Assembly: GCA_025728385.1 (NCBI GenBank) | Contig: JAOBJV010000003.1 | Location: forward strand, 1-51,257 | Direction: 5' to 3' | Source of the DNA: Lightella neohaematopini | GTDB taxonomy: Bacteria; Pseudomonadota; Gammaproteobacteria; Enterobacterales; Enterobacteriaceae | Length of the DNA stretch: 51,257 nt | Shown: in pieces, positions 1-7,997 of the stretch | Numbering within the stretch: the stretch's first letter is position 1 | How the letters are laid out: each line of letters opens with the position of its first letter | Translations under genes and position numbers: made by a program | The notes under the pieces: model-generated | What the model was told of the DNA's origin: nothing | The model's database searches: none | What the model saw: only the letters and a program-made list of their open reading frames with translations

Positions 1-977
1 AAATTTCATGTATTATAAGTCTATTATCTTGTATTAATAAATTAATTGAAATATCAAATAAAATACATAACTATTCAGTAATTCATATTATATTAATAAT
101 TTTATTTAATATTATTAAAGATATGGAATTATTTTTACCAATAATAATTTCTTTATCTGTATTATGTAGTATAATTTCATTAATACTAAAAAATGAATTA
201 ATAATAATTTTAACATTAAAAAAAAAATGTTATCAAATTACAATATTAATCATTAAAATTAGTATTATTACTGCAATATTTTTCTTATTAATTTTAGAAA
301 TTATTTTATCCTTTAATTATCTTCTATTTAATTTTAATGTGAAAAAAAATACCACTAATTATAGTATTTATATTAAAAATAGTAAAAAATCTATTTTAAT
401 AGATAATATTTATAATAATAAAATATTTAATATAAATATATTTTATACTACAAATAATAATAAACTATATAGCATATATCATGCCCAAACAGCAAAATTT
501 ATTAAAAATTATTGGATATTATATGATGTAAAACATTTGAAATTAACAAAACCTATATTAAATAATTACATACCAATTTGTATATGGCATACTAATTTAA
601 CACCCTACGAATTACATATTTTTACTCTGACTCCAGAATTATTATCTATTAGACAATTATATTATCAAATTAATTTTTTAAAAAAAAATAATATGGATTA
701 TTATTATTATCAACTATATATGTGGAATAAATTACTATTACCTATTAATATTAGTATTATTATATTTATTATAACATCAATAAGTTTTCGTAAATTAGAT
801 AAATTATCTATAAAAAGTATAGTAATAAATAGCTTGATAGTAAATTTTTTGTTTTATATTATACATCAATTTATACTATATATAAGTTTTATTGTACATA
901 AAATCTTACCAATAGTATTAGTATCACACTTAATAGTATTACTATACTGTATAAAAATAAATAGAAGTATACTATAA
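1..977 (+). CDS. lptG: LPS export permease LptG, 5' end outside the window
   Basis: Inner-membrane permease of the LptB2FG transporter, which lifts LPS out of the inner membrane. The frame is open from base 3 to the stop at 975-977, giving 324 visible residues against about 360 in E. coli. The ATG at 123 is therefore internal and not the start. Residues near HAQTAKF, WHTNLTPYEL and YQLYMWNKLLLP match the E. coli LptG periplasmic domain and the start of its second membrane bundle. Hydrophobic segments lie at both ends, with the beta-jellyroll region between. LptF normally precedes it and is presumably just outside the window. The neighbouring tRNA-Leu(CAA) repeats the E. coli lptG-leuX neighbourhood. 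Partner genes lptA and lptB lie at 3338-4589. Identification is secure. Confidence 0.9.
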   Translation, partial: ISCIISLLSCINKLIEISNKIHNYSVIHIILIILFNIIKDMELFLPIIISLSVLCSIISLILKNELIIILTLKKKCYQITILIIKISIITAIFFLLILEIILSFNYLLFNFNVKKNTTNYSIYIKNSKKSILIDNIYNNKIFNINIFYTTNNNKLYSIYHAQTAKFIKNYWILYDVKHLKLTKPILNNYIPICIWHTNLTPYELHIFTLTPELLSIRQLYYQINFLKKNNMDYYYYQLYMWNKLLLPINISIIIFIITSISFRKLDKLSIKSIVINSLIVNFLFYIIHQFILYISFIVHKILPIVLVSHLIVLLYCIKINRSIL

Positions 978-998
978 TTAATACTGTGTATTTTAAAT

Positions 999-1083
999 AC
1001 CGAAGTGGCGAAATTGGTAAACGCAGTTAACTCAAAATTAACCGTCTGTTAAGGACTTATCGGTTCAAATCCGATCTTCGGTA
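999..1083 (+). tRNA. leuX: tRNA-Leu (anticodon CAA)
   Basis: This 85-nt class II tRNA has acceptor arms ACCGAAG (999-1005) and CTTCGGT (1076-1082), with discriminator A at 1083. The anticodon stem is GTTAA/TTAAC around the loop CTCAAAA, placing anticodon CAA at 1033-1035. A long variable arm and the T loop TTCAAAT follow. No CCA is encoded after base 1083. It follows lptG, as leuX does in E. coli. Confidence 0.95.
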
Positions 1084-1089
1084 GATATA

Positions 1090-1308
1090 TTATCGATTAC
1101 GAAATATTATTCTACCCTTATTTATATCATAAGGAGTTAGTTCAACAATAACTTTATCTCCGGTAAGAATTCTAATATAATTTTTACGCATTTTACCAGA
1201 AATATGAGCAGTAACTATATGATTATTATCTAGTTTAACTCTAAACATAGTATTTGGTAATGTATCTAATACAGTTCCCCACATTTCAATATTATTTTTT
1301 TTATTCAT
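1090..1308 (-). CDS. infA: Translation initiation factor IF-1
   Basis: Single OB-fold protein that binds the ribosomal A site with IF-2 and IF-3 during initiation. It has 72 residues, the same as E. coli, and is nearly collinear along its whole length (for example NIEMWGTVLDTLPNTMFRV, AHISGKMRKNYIRI and ELTPYDINKGRI). It lies four bases after trxB on the same strand, so the two probably share a transcript. Its 3' end sits six bases from the oppositely oriented tRNA-Leu. It is one of the best conserved genes here and no other assignment is plausible. Confidence 0.97.
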   Translation of the reverse strand: MNKKNNIEMWGTVLDTLPNTMFRVKLDNNHIVTAHISGKMRKNYIRILTGDKVIVELTPYDINKGRIIFRNR

Positions 1309-1312
1309 AATT

Positions 1313-2251
1313 CTAAAAATTATTTAAGTAATCTATGACATCTAATGCAGCTATACAACCACTACCAGCTGCTACTATAGCTTGTCGATAATTACCATAA
1401 ACTATATCACCAGCTGCAAAAATACCAGGTATAGAAGTTGAAGTTTTATAATTTTTATTAAAGTTTGTGCATATATAATTATTTTTTAATATTAATTGAT
1501 TATTAAATATATCTGTATTTGCAATATGACCTATTGCTAAAAATAAACCATTAATATTAATATTTGTAATATTTTGATTTAATGTATTTTTAATCTTAAT
1601 ATTAGTTAAAATATGATTATTACCTAATATTTCTTGAACAATACTATTTTTATATAATACTACTTTATTATTTTTAACTAAGCACATAATTTTATCTACT
1701 ATTATAGGTTCTGCATTAAATTTATCTTTTCTATGTATAATATATATTTTTTTAACAATATTTGATAAATATAAAGCTTCTTCTAATGCAGTATTACCAC
1801 CACCAACAATAGCTACTGTCTTATTTTTATAAAAGTTACCATCACACAATGCGCAAGTAGATATACCTTTGTTTTCATAAGTTTTTTCTGATAATAAACC
1901 TAAACGACGAGAATACGTCCCAATAGCAATAATTATTACATCACATTTATATATATAATTATTACTGTATAAAATAAAGGGATTAGTGCTAAAATTAGTT
2001 TTTATAATACTATCATTAATAATATCTATTTTATACTGTTTAATTTGTTTAAACAATTTATTCATTAAATCATAACCAGATATATTATATTCTCCAGGCC
2101 AATTTTCTATATTAATAGTATTAATTAGTTGTCCACCAATATTATTACCAGTAATTAGTAACGGTTTTAAATTAGCACGGGCTGTATACATAGCAGCAGT
2201 ATAACCAGCTGGACCAGAACCCAATATAATTAATTTATTATACTTATACAT
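1313..2251 (-). CDS. trxB: Thioredoxin reductase
   Basis: Homodimeric cytoplasmic flavoenzyme that passes electrons from NADPH through FAD and a redox disulfide to thioredoxin. Seen in the 312-residue product (E. coli 321): an FAD-binding GSGPAGYTAA at residues 11-20, the redox pair CALC at Cys133/Cys136, an NADPH-binding GGGNTALEEA near 150-159, and the C-terminal AAGDI...YRQAIVAAGSG motif. The active-site dipeptide is Ala-Leu where E. coli has Ala-Thr; both cysteines and the following Asp are kept. It precedes infA by four bases. A supply of reduced thioredoxin could feed enzymes elsewhere in the genome, but none of those are visible here. Confidence 0.96.
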   Translation of the reverse strand: MYKYNKLIILGSGPAGYTAAMYTARANLKPLLITGNNIGGQLINTINIENWPGEYNISGYDLMNKLFKQIKQYKIDIINDSIIKTNFSTNPFILYSNNYIYKCDVIIIAIGTYSRRLGLLSEKTYENKGISTCALCDGNFYKNKTVAIVGGGNTALEEALYLSNIVKKIYIIHRKDKFNAEPIIVDKIMCLVKNNKVVLYKNSIVQEILGNNHILTNIKIKNTLNQNITNININGLFLAIGHIANTDIFNNQLILKNNYICTNFNKNYKTSTSIPGIFAAGDIVYGNYRQAIVAAGSGCIAALDVIDYLNNF

Positions 2252-2456
2252 AAAATTTTTAAAAAATTAATAATTTATTTACTTTTAATCACCTATTTCT
2301 TATTTAGTATTTAAAATAAATTATTTTCTATAAGAAATTCTACAGTTAATACATTTTATTAGATAAAATAAGCAATTAATTAGTCACAAATTATTTATTC
2401 TAATTAAATATTAATAAAAATATTATTAAGTACTAAAATAATATCATAATTATTTG

Positions 2457-2648
2457 TTAATCATAAATCGAATAGTTTTTTTCAATGTCTTTAAGAGCAA
2501 TAACTGTACATTTATCACTAATTGTGTTACTTAATATAGACATTCTTTCACTATTTTGTATATTTCTTGCTTTATTTGCAGCAATTAAAATTAAATCAAA
2601 TACATTACCTACTTTTTCTACTGCTTTTTGTACAGTTATTCTTGCCAT
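2457..2648 (-). CDS. rpoZ: RNA polymerase omega subunit, shortened
   Basis: Small subunit that helps fold and assemble beta-prime into RNA polymerase. I start it at the ATG at 2648 because MARITVQKAVEKVGNVFDL aligns with the E. coli N-terminus; an upstream ATG at 2660 would add four residues without counterpart. The product is about 63 residues against 91 in E. coli. The conserved core through VIALKDIEK is present but the charged C-terminal tail is gone. The first 44 bases overlap the end of gmk in another frame, so the genes are translationally linked. spoT, which follows rpoZ in E. coli, is absent from this place. Confidence 0.9.
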   Translation of the reverse strand: MARITVQKAVEKVGNVFDLILIAANKARNIQNSERMSILSNTISDKCTVIALKDIEKNYSIYD

Positions 2649-3261
2649 AAATATTCCCATTTAGTAAAAAATTATTTTTTTGATATTTAGTTTTTAATTG
2701 TTCAACTAATATAATAGATTTTAATTGTTTTAAAGTTAGTTCAAACTTATCATTTATTATTAAGTAATTATATTCTTTATAATGTCTTATATCATTATAA
2801 AATTGATTAATTCTATTTTTAATAACACGGATACTATCTTGGCCTCTTAAATACAATCTATTATTTAATTCTTTTATAGATGGAGGAATTATAAATATAC
2901 TACAGACGTTAGATAATTTATTTTTAACTTGTCTTGCTCCTTGCCAATCTATATTTAAAATTACACTAGTATTATTACTTATTAAAGTCTCTATATTTTT
3001 GTAAGTAGTACCATAATAATTACCAAAAACAATAGCATATTCTAAAAAAAAATTTTTTTTAATCATTTCTTTAAATTCTTTTACTGAAACAAAAAAATAA
3101 TGTTTACCATGTTTTTCTCCTATTCTTTTTTTTCTTGTTGTATATGAAACTGATATCGTTATGTTTTTTAAAAATTTTTTATTAATAAAAGATTTAATTA
3201 AACTAGATTTTCCAGTTCCGCTAGGAGCCGAAATAATATATATTATACTGTAATTTAACAT
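2605..3261 (-). CDS. gmk: Guanylate kinase
   Basis: Phosphorylates GMP to GDP with ATP, an essential step of guanine nucleotide supply. The 218-residue product begins with the P-loop SAPSGTGKSS (residues 11-20) and has the GMP-binding stretch SVSYTTRKKRIGEKHGKHY, NIDWQGARQVK, and a lid region around RLYLRGQDS. E. coli Gmk is 207 residues. The extra C-terminal residues have no counterpart and run across the rpoZ start, which suggests that the ancestral stop was lost. Gene order gmk-rpoZ is that of E. coli. Confidence 0.95.
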   Translation of the reverse strand: MLNYSIIYIISAPSGTGKSSLIKSFINKKFLKNITISVSYTTRKKRIGEKHGKHYFFVSVKEFKEMIKKNFFLEYAIVFGNYYGTTYKNIETLISNNTSVILNIDWQGARQVKNKLSNVCSIFIIPPSIKELNNRLYLRGQDSIRVIKNRINQFYNDIRHYKEYNYLIINDKFELTLKQLKSIILVEQLKTKYQKNNFLLNGNIYGKNNCTKSSRKSR

Positions 3262-3337
3262 AATATATTAATATTAATTGATAAAATTATTAAATCAAAT
3301 ATATTATACTTATGAAGTATAGTAGACTAATTTATTT

Positions 3338-4071
3338 TTATGTTTTTTTATGCATAAAATCACTTCCTAAATATAATAATTTTACTTTTTTATTAGATCT
3401 AACTTCTTTAGATGTACCATGAGCAATAACTTGACCTTTATATAAAATATATAAATCATCACATAAATCAAGAATTTCTTTAGTATTATGATCAGTAATT
3501 ATTATCCCTAGACCATCATTTTTAAGTTGTTTAATAATGTTTTTTATATTTAATATTGATATTGGATCTATACCTAAAAATGGTTCATCAAATAATATAA
3601 ATTTGGGATTAGTTGCTATAACACGAGCTATTTCTACTTTTCTACATTCACCTCCTGATAATGTATAACCAATATTATTAGTTAAATGTTCTATATTAAA
3701 TCTTTTAATTAATGATAATACTAATTCATTTTTTTTTTATACGATAAATATTTTTTATTTTCTAATGCAATCATAATATTATCAAAAACACTTAAACTAC
3801 GAAAAATAGAAGTCTTTTGTGGTAAAAAATTAATACCATAATGTACTCTTTTATGTATAGAAAATTTATTTATATTAATGTTATCAATCAACACATCTCC
3901 TTTATTACTTTTAACAATACCAACAATTATATAAAATATAGTAGTTTTACCAGAACCATTAGGACCTAATATACCTATTATTTTTCTCGAATTAAAGTAT
4001 AAATTAATATCATTAATTATTATGGTATTATTATATTTCTTACTAAGATTTTTTACAATTAAATAACTCAT
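3338..4071 (-). CDS. lptB: LPS export ATPase LptB, interrupted by a frameshift at an A10 tract
   Basis: ABC ATPase that powers LPS extraction by LptFG. The first frame (4071 down to 3721, 116 codons) contains the Walker A GPNGSGKTT at residues 36-44 and the Q-loop LPQKTS, then stops just after a run of ten A (plus-strand T10 at 3729-3738). The other frame continues without a gap with ELVLSLIKRF, the signature LSGGECRKVEIAR, Walker B FILFDEP, the switch His in TDHN, and the LptB tail LYLGSDF, ending at 3338. One extra A in the message would give a 244-residue protein (E. coli 241). All catalytic motifs are intact on both sides, so I treat it as a gene probably rescued by slippage. A pseudogene or a sequencing error remain possible. 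Confidence 0.85.
3729..3738 (-). other. A10 homopolymer in lptB, putative slippage site
   Basis: Ten T on the plus strand (ten A in the mRNA) sit exactly where the lptB frame breaks. Adding one A joins the two halves. The A8 and A9 runs I checked in other genes (gpsA, pheT, serC, cysS, gmk) are in frame. Confidence 0.8.
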
Positions 4072-4085
4072 TTATTATTTATACA

Positions 4086-4589
4086 TTAAAAAGATTTAAT
4101 TAAAATATGCACTTGCTTATTATCATCAAATGATATTATTTGTTTTTTACTAATTACATACATTATATATTTACCATATATATGAACACTATTATAACAA
4201 ATATTAACGTGATTTATTAAAAGAATAATATTTTTATCTACATTAAAATAAAATTGATTAGATTTACCTAATAAACTAATATTATTAATACATATTTTAA
4301 TATATATTAATGGTCTTCCATATCCATAAACTATATTAGTAGTATTATTATGATTAGTACTATTAATAATAGCTTTGTTAGCATTAATTATTATATTAGA
4401 ATATTTTATTTTAACATTATTACTAAATTTAATAGTATTACTAAATAAATTAATTATCTGTTTATCTGATGATATTAAAATATTATTTTTCGTATTTGCC
4501 AATACATTGTAACTAATAAATAAAATTAATAATATATACAAAAAATTAATTATTTTTAAATATTTATAATAAATAACGAAATAATTCAT
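4086..4589 (-). CDS. lptA: LPS-binding periplasmic bridge protein LptA
   Basis: Forms the periplasmic beta-jellyroll bridge that carries LPS to the outer membrane. The 167-residue product has a hydrophobic N-terminal segment (about residues 12-31) ending near VLANT, consistent with a signal peptide. It then resembles E. coli LptA: ILISSDKQIINL, IIINANKAII and YGYGRPL. E. coli LptA is 185 residues and the missing part is the low-complexity C-terminal tail. lptB follows after 14 bases, as in E. coli. lptC, which should lie between kdsC and lptA, is missing. The sequence is quite diverged, and position plus motifs carry the identification. Confidence 0.88.
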   Translation of the reverse strand: MNYFVIYYKYLKIINFLYILLILFISYNVLANTKNNILISSDKQIINLFSNTIKFSNNVKIKYSNIIINANKAIINSTNHNNTTNIVYGYGRPLIYIKICINNISLLGKSNQFYFNVDKNIILLINHVNICYNSVHIYGKYIMYVISKKQIISFDDNKQVHILIKSF

Positions 4590-4685
4590 TTATTTAATTA
4601 TATTAATATCTTTTATTATCAACTTAGCTAAGATACTATATTTAATACTAATTAATCATACAAAATCATATCTAATATTATTGGA

Positions 4686-5231
4686 TTAATAGACTAATTT
4701 ATTCTGTGAAATAAGTAATAAATCACATACTTCTCTTACAGCTCCATTACCACCTACATAATTAGTTACATAATTGGCTACTTTAAATAGAGCTGGATGA
4801 GCATCAGATACAGCTACACTAAATTTTACTAATTTCATAACAGGAATATCTATTAAATCATCACCAATATAAGCAGTATTATCAACAGTTAAATTTGTTT
4901 GATCTAATATTTCATATAATATTGGTACTTTATTTAATTTATTTTGATAAATATATTTAATATTTAAAGTATTACAATAATAGTTAACTACTTTAGAATA
5001 TCTACCACTAATTACTGCAACTTCTATATTAAATTTTTTTAAACAAAAAATACCATAACTATCACGAACATTAAATGATCTTAATTCTTCGCCATTATGA
5101 TCAACATAAATAATATTATTAGTCATAACACCATCTATATCACAAACTAATAATTTAATATTTTTAGTAAGTTTCAATATTTGTTGTGTTATTAAACCCG
5201 TATCAGTATTTTTTAATTCTTTTTTATTCAT
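4686..5231 (-). CDS. kdsC: 3-deoxy-D-manno-octulosonate 8-phosphate phosphatase
   Basis: HAD-family phosphatase that dephosphorylates Kdo-8-P to Kdo for the LPS inner core. The 181-residue product (E. coli 188) has the nucleophile motif VCDIDGVMT at about residues 29-37, the motif II region VAVISGR, and a motif III/IV region NTAYIGDDLIDIPVM, followed by VSDAHPALFKVANYVT. The C-terminal GGNGAVREVCDLLL, which closes the tetramer active site, is present. It lies nine bases after kdsD and is probably co-transcribed with it. The 96-bp space before lptA is where lptC would be. Confidence 0.95.
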   Translation of the reverse strand: MNKKELKNTDTGLITQQILKLTKNIKLLVCDIDGVMTNNIIYVDHNGEELRSFNVRDSYGIFCLKKFNIEVAVISGRYSKVVNYYCNTLNIKYIYQNKLNKVPILYEILDQTNLTVDNTAYIGDDLIDIPVMKLVKFSVAVSDAHPALFKVANYVTNYVGGNGAVREVCDLLLISQNKLVY

Positions 5232-5240
5232 TATTTTAAT

Positions 5241-6212
5241 TTATACAAAAATATCATATATATTAATTATACCAGTTAATTTACAATTATCTATTACAAT
5301 TAAATTTTTTATTTTATTTAATTTAATTAAATTAATAGCATTAATTAATGGTTGATTAGATGTAATACTAATTAAATTAGTTTTCATTATTGATAGAACT
5401 TTAGTTTGTTTTAAATTACTATTATTAAGCAAAAAATTTTTTATGTCTTTATTTGTTACTATACCAATAACATTATTATCTTTATTATAAATAATTACTA
5501 TACCTAAAGAATTATTTATTTTTTGAATTACTTCATATAGTGAATTATCATGATACATTACTGGTAAATCTTTAACATCACGCATTACATCGCTAACTTT
5601 AATTAAATTAGTATTTTTTATTGTACCTTCTGGATGTGATAGAATAAACTTATTTAAAGTAAATTTTCTTATTTTAGATAAAGTAATTGCTAAAGTATCA
5701 CCAATCACTAACATAGCAGTAGTGCTAGTAGTTGGTGCTAATCCAAATATACAAACTTCTTGTATAATATTAGTATAAATATTAACTTGAGATATTTTAC
5801 TAATAGTATTGCCAATATTTCTTGTTATACTAATAATATTTACTTTTAAGTGCTTTAATGCTGGAATTAAAACTAACAATTCTCTAGATTCTCCAGAATT
5901 AGATAGTATTACAATAATATCATTACTAGATATCATACCTAAATCACCATGACCAGCATCATTAGGATGAATAAAAAATGATGGAGTACCGGTACTAGAA
6001 AAAGTAGCTGCTATTTTTTTAGCTATATGTCCAGATTTACCAACACCCATTGTTATTACTTTACCTGTACAATATAATATTAATTTACATGCATTATGAA
6101 AATTAATATCAATACATTTACTTAAGTTTTTTAGACAATCTATTTCTTGTTTTAAGATAGATTTACCAATAGATATAAAATTACAAGAAACTAATAATTC
6201 ATTATAAGACAT
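5241..6212 (-). CDS. kdsD: D-arabinose 5-phosphate isomerase
   Basis: Converts ribulose-5-phosphate to arabinose-5-phosphate, the first step towards Kdo. The 323-residue product (E. coli 328) has an N-terminal SIS domain with GVGKSGHIAKKIAATFSSTG near residues 57-76, NDAGHGDLGMI, and a His-containing LSHPEG linker. Two CBS repeats follow (about residues 205-323). It heads the minus-strand kdsD-kdsC-lptA-lptB run and is divergent from ibaG across about 235 bp that must hold both promoters. With kdsC and waaA in this window it indicates that Kdo-containing LPS is still made. Confidence 0.95.
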   Translation of the reverse strand: MSYNELLVSCNFISIGKSILKQEIDCLKNLSKCIDINFHNACKLILYCTGKVITMGVGKSGHIAKKIAATFSSTGTPSFFIHPNDAGHGDLGMISSNDIIVILSNSGESRELLVLIPALKHLKVNIISITRNIGNTISKISQVNIYTNIIQEVCIFGLAPTTSTTAMLVIGDTLAITLSKIRKFTLNKFILSHPEGTIKNTNLIKVSDVMRDVKDLPVMYHDNSLYEVIQKINNSLGIVIIYNKDNNVIGIVTNKDIKNFLLNNSNLKQTKVLSIMKTNLISITSNQPLINAINLIKLNKIKNLIVIDNCKLTGIINIYDIFV

Positions 6213-6447
6213 ATAAATTCCGATAACATAATAAAAGTTAATAAAATATAATTTTAATTTTCTAATATAGAATGATAGTTATTACAATACAATATATTAC
6301 TATTAATTAATACATTTATTAAACTAATTAATATTTTATTTGCAACATTAAATATTGTACAATTTATTTTTGGTAAAAATTATTTGTATGTAATTTTTAT
6401 TGTAACTATAATTTTATATATTATTAATATACTTTAGTAAGATAATT

Positions 6448-6702
6448 ATGGATATAGAAAAAATAAAGAAAGATTTGTTAGATTATTTATCTCCTGATGA
6501 GTACTATATTAATAATTATAATAATCATCTATGCATTACAATAATAAAAGATAGTTTTATTAATTTAAGTATATTAGAAAGACAGCAAGAAGTTTATAAA
6601 CCGTTATTTAAGTATATAAAAAGTAATATAATTCATTCTATATCTATTACAACATATACTAAGAATGAATGGAAAGATTATAATAATAAGAGAAATAATT
6701 AG
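6448..6702 (+). CDS. ibaG: BolA-family protein IbaG
   Basis: Small BolA-like protein of 84 residues, the same as E. coli IbaG (YrbA). BolA proteins bind monothiol glutaredoxins through a shared [2Fe-2S] cluster and act in iron-sulfur trafficking. Conserved features are a QQEVYKPLFKYI helix and the SNIIHSISITTYT segment holding the invariant His. It directly precedes murA, as in E. coli. The matching partner GrxD is encoded at 24578-24913, so an IbaG-GrxD pair may operate here; this is inference from family knowledge. Confidence 0.88.
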   Translation: MDIEKIKKDLLDYLSPDEYYINNYNNHLCITIIKDSFINLSILERQQEVYKPLFKYIKSNIIHSISITTYTKNEWKDYNNKRNN

Positions 6703-6724
6703 TATTTATATAAATTAAAACTTA

Positions 6725-7990
6725 ATGAATAAATTTTATATTTATGGGCCAACTAAATTAAGTGGAAAAGTAAATATTTCTGGTGCAAAAAATTCTGCTT
6801 TACCAATATTATTTGCTACATTATTAACAGAAAACGTTGTAGAAATAAAAAATATACCTAAATTAGAAGATATTAATATAGCAATAAAATTATTAAATAA
6901 ACTTGGTGCAAAAATTAAAAAAAGTAAATCAATATATATTAATCCTAAAAATATAAATATTTGCTGTCCACATTATTTATCAAATAACATACGTGCATCC
7001 ATATGGATACTAAGTCCATTATTAGCTAGATTTGGTTATGGTATAATACCATTACCTGGGGGGTGTGCTATTGGTGCAAGACCAATAGATCTTCATTTAT
7101 TTGGACTAAGAAAATTAGGAGCTCATATAACTATAAAAGATAAGTATATTAAAGCATCAGTATCAGGGAAATTAAAAGGAGTTTATATAAATATGAGTAA
7201 AATTAGTGTTGGGGCAACTTTAACTATCATGATTGCTGCAACATTAGCTATTGGAACCACAATAATAGATAATGCAGCTAAAGAACCAGAAATAATTGAT
7301 ACTGCTAATTTTTTAATTACTTTAGGTGCTAAAATATATGGAGCAGGTACTAATAAAATTATAATAAGTGGAGTTAATTATCTTAACGGTGGTGTTTACA
7401 AAATATTACCAGATAGAATAGAAACTGGTACTTTTTTGGTAGCTGCAGCTATTTCTAGAGGGCATATTACTTGCTATTCAACATATCCTACTTTATTAAA
7501 TGAAGTATTAATTAAGTTATATGAAGCAGGTGCTGATATTAAAACTGGTGAAAATTGGATAAGTTTAAATATGCATGGTAAACGACCTAATGGGGTTATA
7601 ATACGTACATCTCCATATCCAGGATTTCCTACCGATATGCAAGCTCAATTTAGTTTATTAAATTTAGTTGCTAATGGAGTTAGTAAAGTTACTGAAACAA
7701 TATTTGAAAATCGTTTTAGACACATTATTGAATTAACTAAGATGGGAGCAAAAGCAAAAATAATAGGTAATACTGTATTATGTTATGGAGTTAAAAAACT
7801 ATTTGGAACAGATGTAATAGCTACTGATTTAAGATCATCAATTAGTTTAATATTAGCTGGTTGTATAGCTCAAGGAGTTACTACTGTACATAATACACAT
7901 TATGTGTATAGAGGTTATGATTCCATAGAAAAAAAGTTAAAATTAATTGGTGCAAATATTAGACTAGCCAATAGTAAATTAAGTAAATAG
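6725..7990 (+). CDS. murA: UDP-N-acetylglucosamine 1-carboxyvinyltransferase
   Basis: Transfers enolpyruvate from PEP to UDP-GlcNAc, the first committed step of peptidoglycan synthesis. It has 421 residues (E. coli 419). Visible are the substrate-binding GAKNSAL (Lys22), the flexible-loop active site PGGCAIGARP with Cys114 (E. coli Cys115), PTDMQAQFS near residue 304, and ATDLRSSISL near residue 369. Inside-out alpha/beta repeats run throughout. It lies 22 bases after ibaG and is convergent with degQ, with only seven bases between the stops. The active-site Cys is kept rather than the Asp that confers fosfomycin insensitivity in some lineages. Confidence 0.97.
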   Translation: MNKFYIYGPTKLSGKVNISGAKNSALPILFATLLTENVVEIKNIPKLEDINIAIKLLNKLGAKIKKSKSIYINPKNINICCPHYLSNNIRASIWILSPLLARFGYGIIPLPGGCAIGARPIDLHLFGLRKLGAHITIKDKYIKASVSGKLKGVYINMSKISVGATLTIMIAATLAIGTTIIDNAAKEPEIIDTANFLITLGAKIYGAGTNKIIISGVNYLNGGVYKILPDRIETGTFLVAAAISRGHITCYSTYPTLLNEVLIKLYEAGADIKTGENWISLNMHGKRPNGVIIRTSPYPGFPTDMQAQFSLLNLVANGVSKVTETIFENRFRHIIELTKMGAKAKIIGNTVLCYGVKKLFGTDVIATDLRSSISLILAGCIAQGVTTVHNTHYVYRGYDSIEKKLKLIGANIRLANSKLSK

Positions 7991-7997
7991 TACTTAA

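Noticed and set aside
123..125. ATG at 123 as the start of lptG
   Set aside because: The frame stays open to base 3 and the residues before it resemble the LptG N-terminal membrane bundle, so the gene runs off the window edge.
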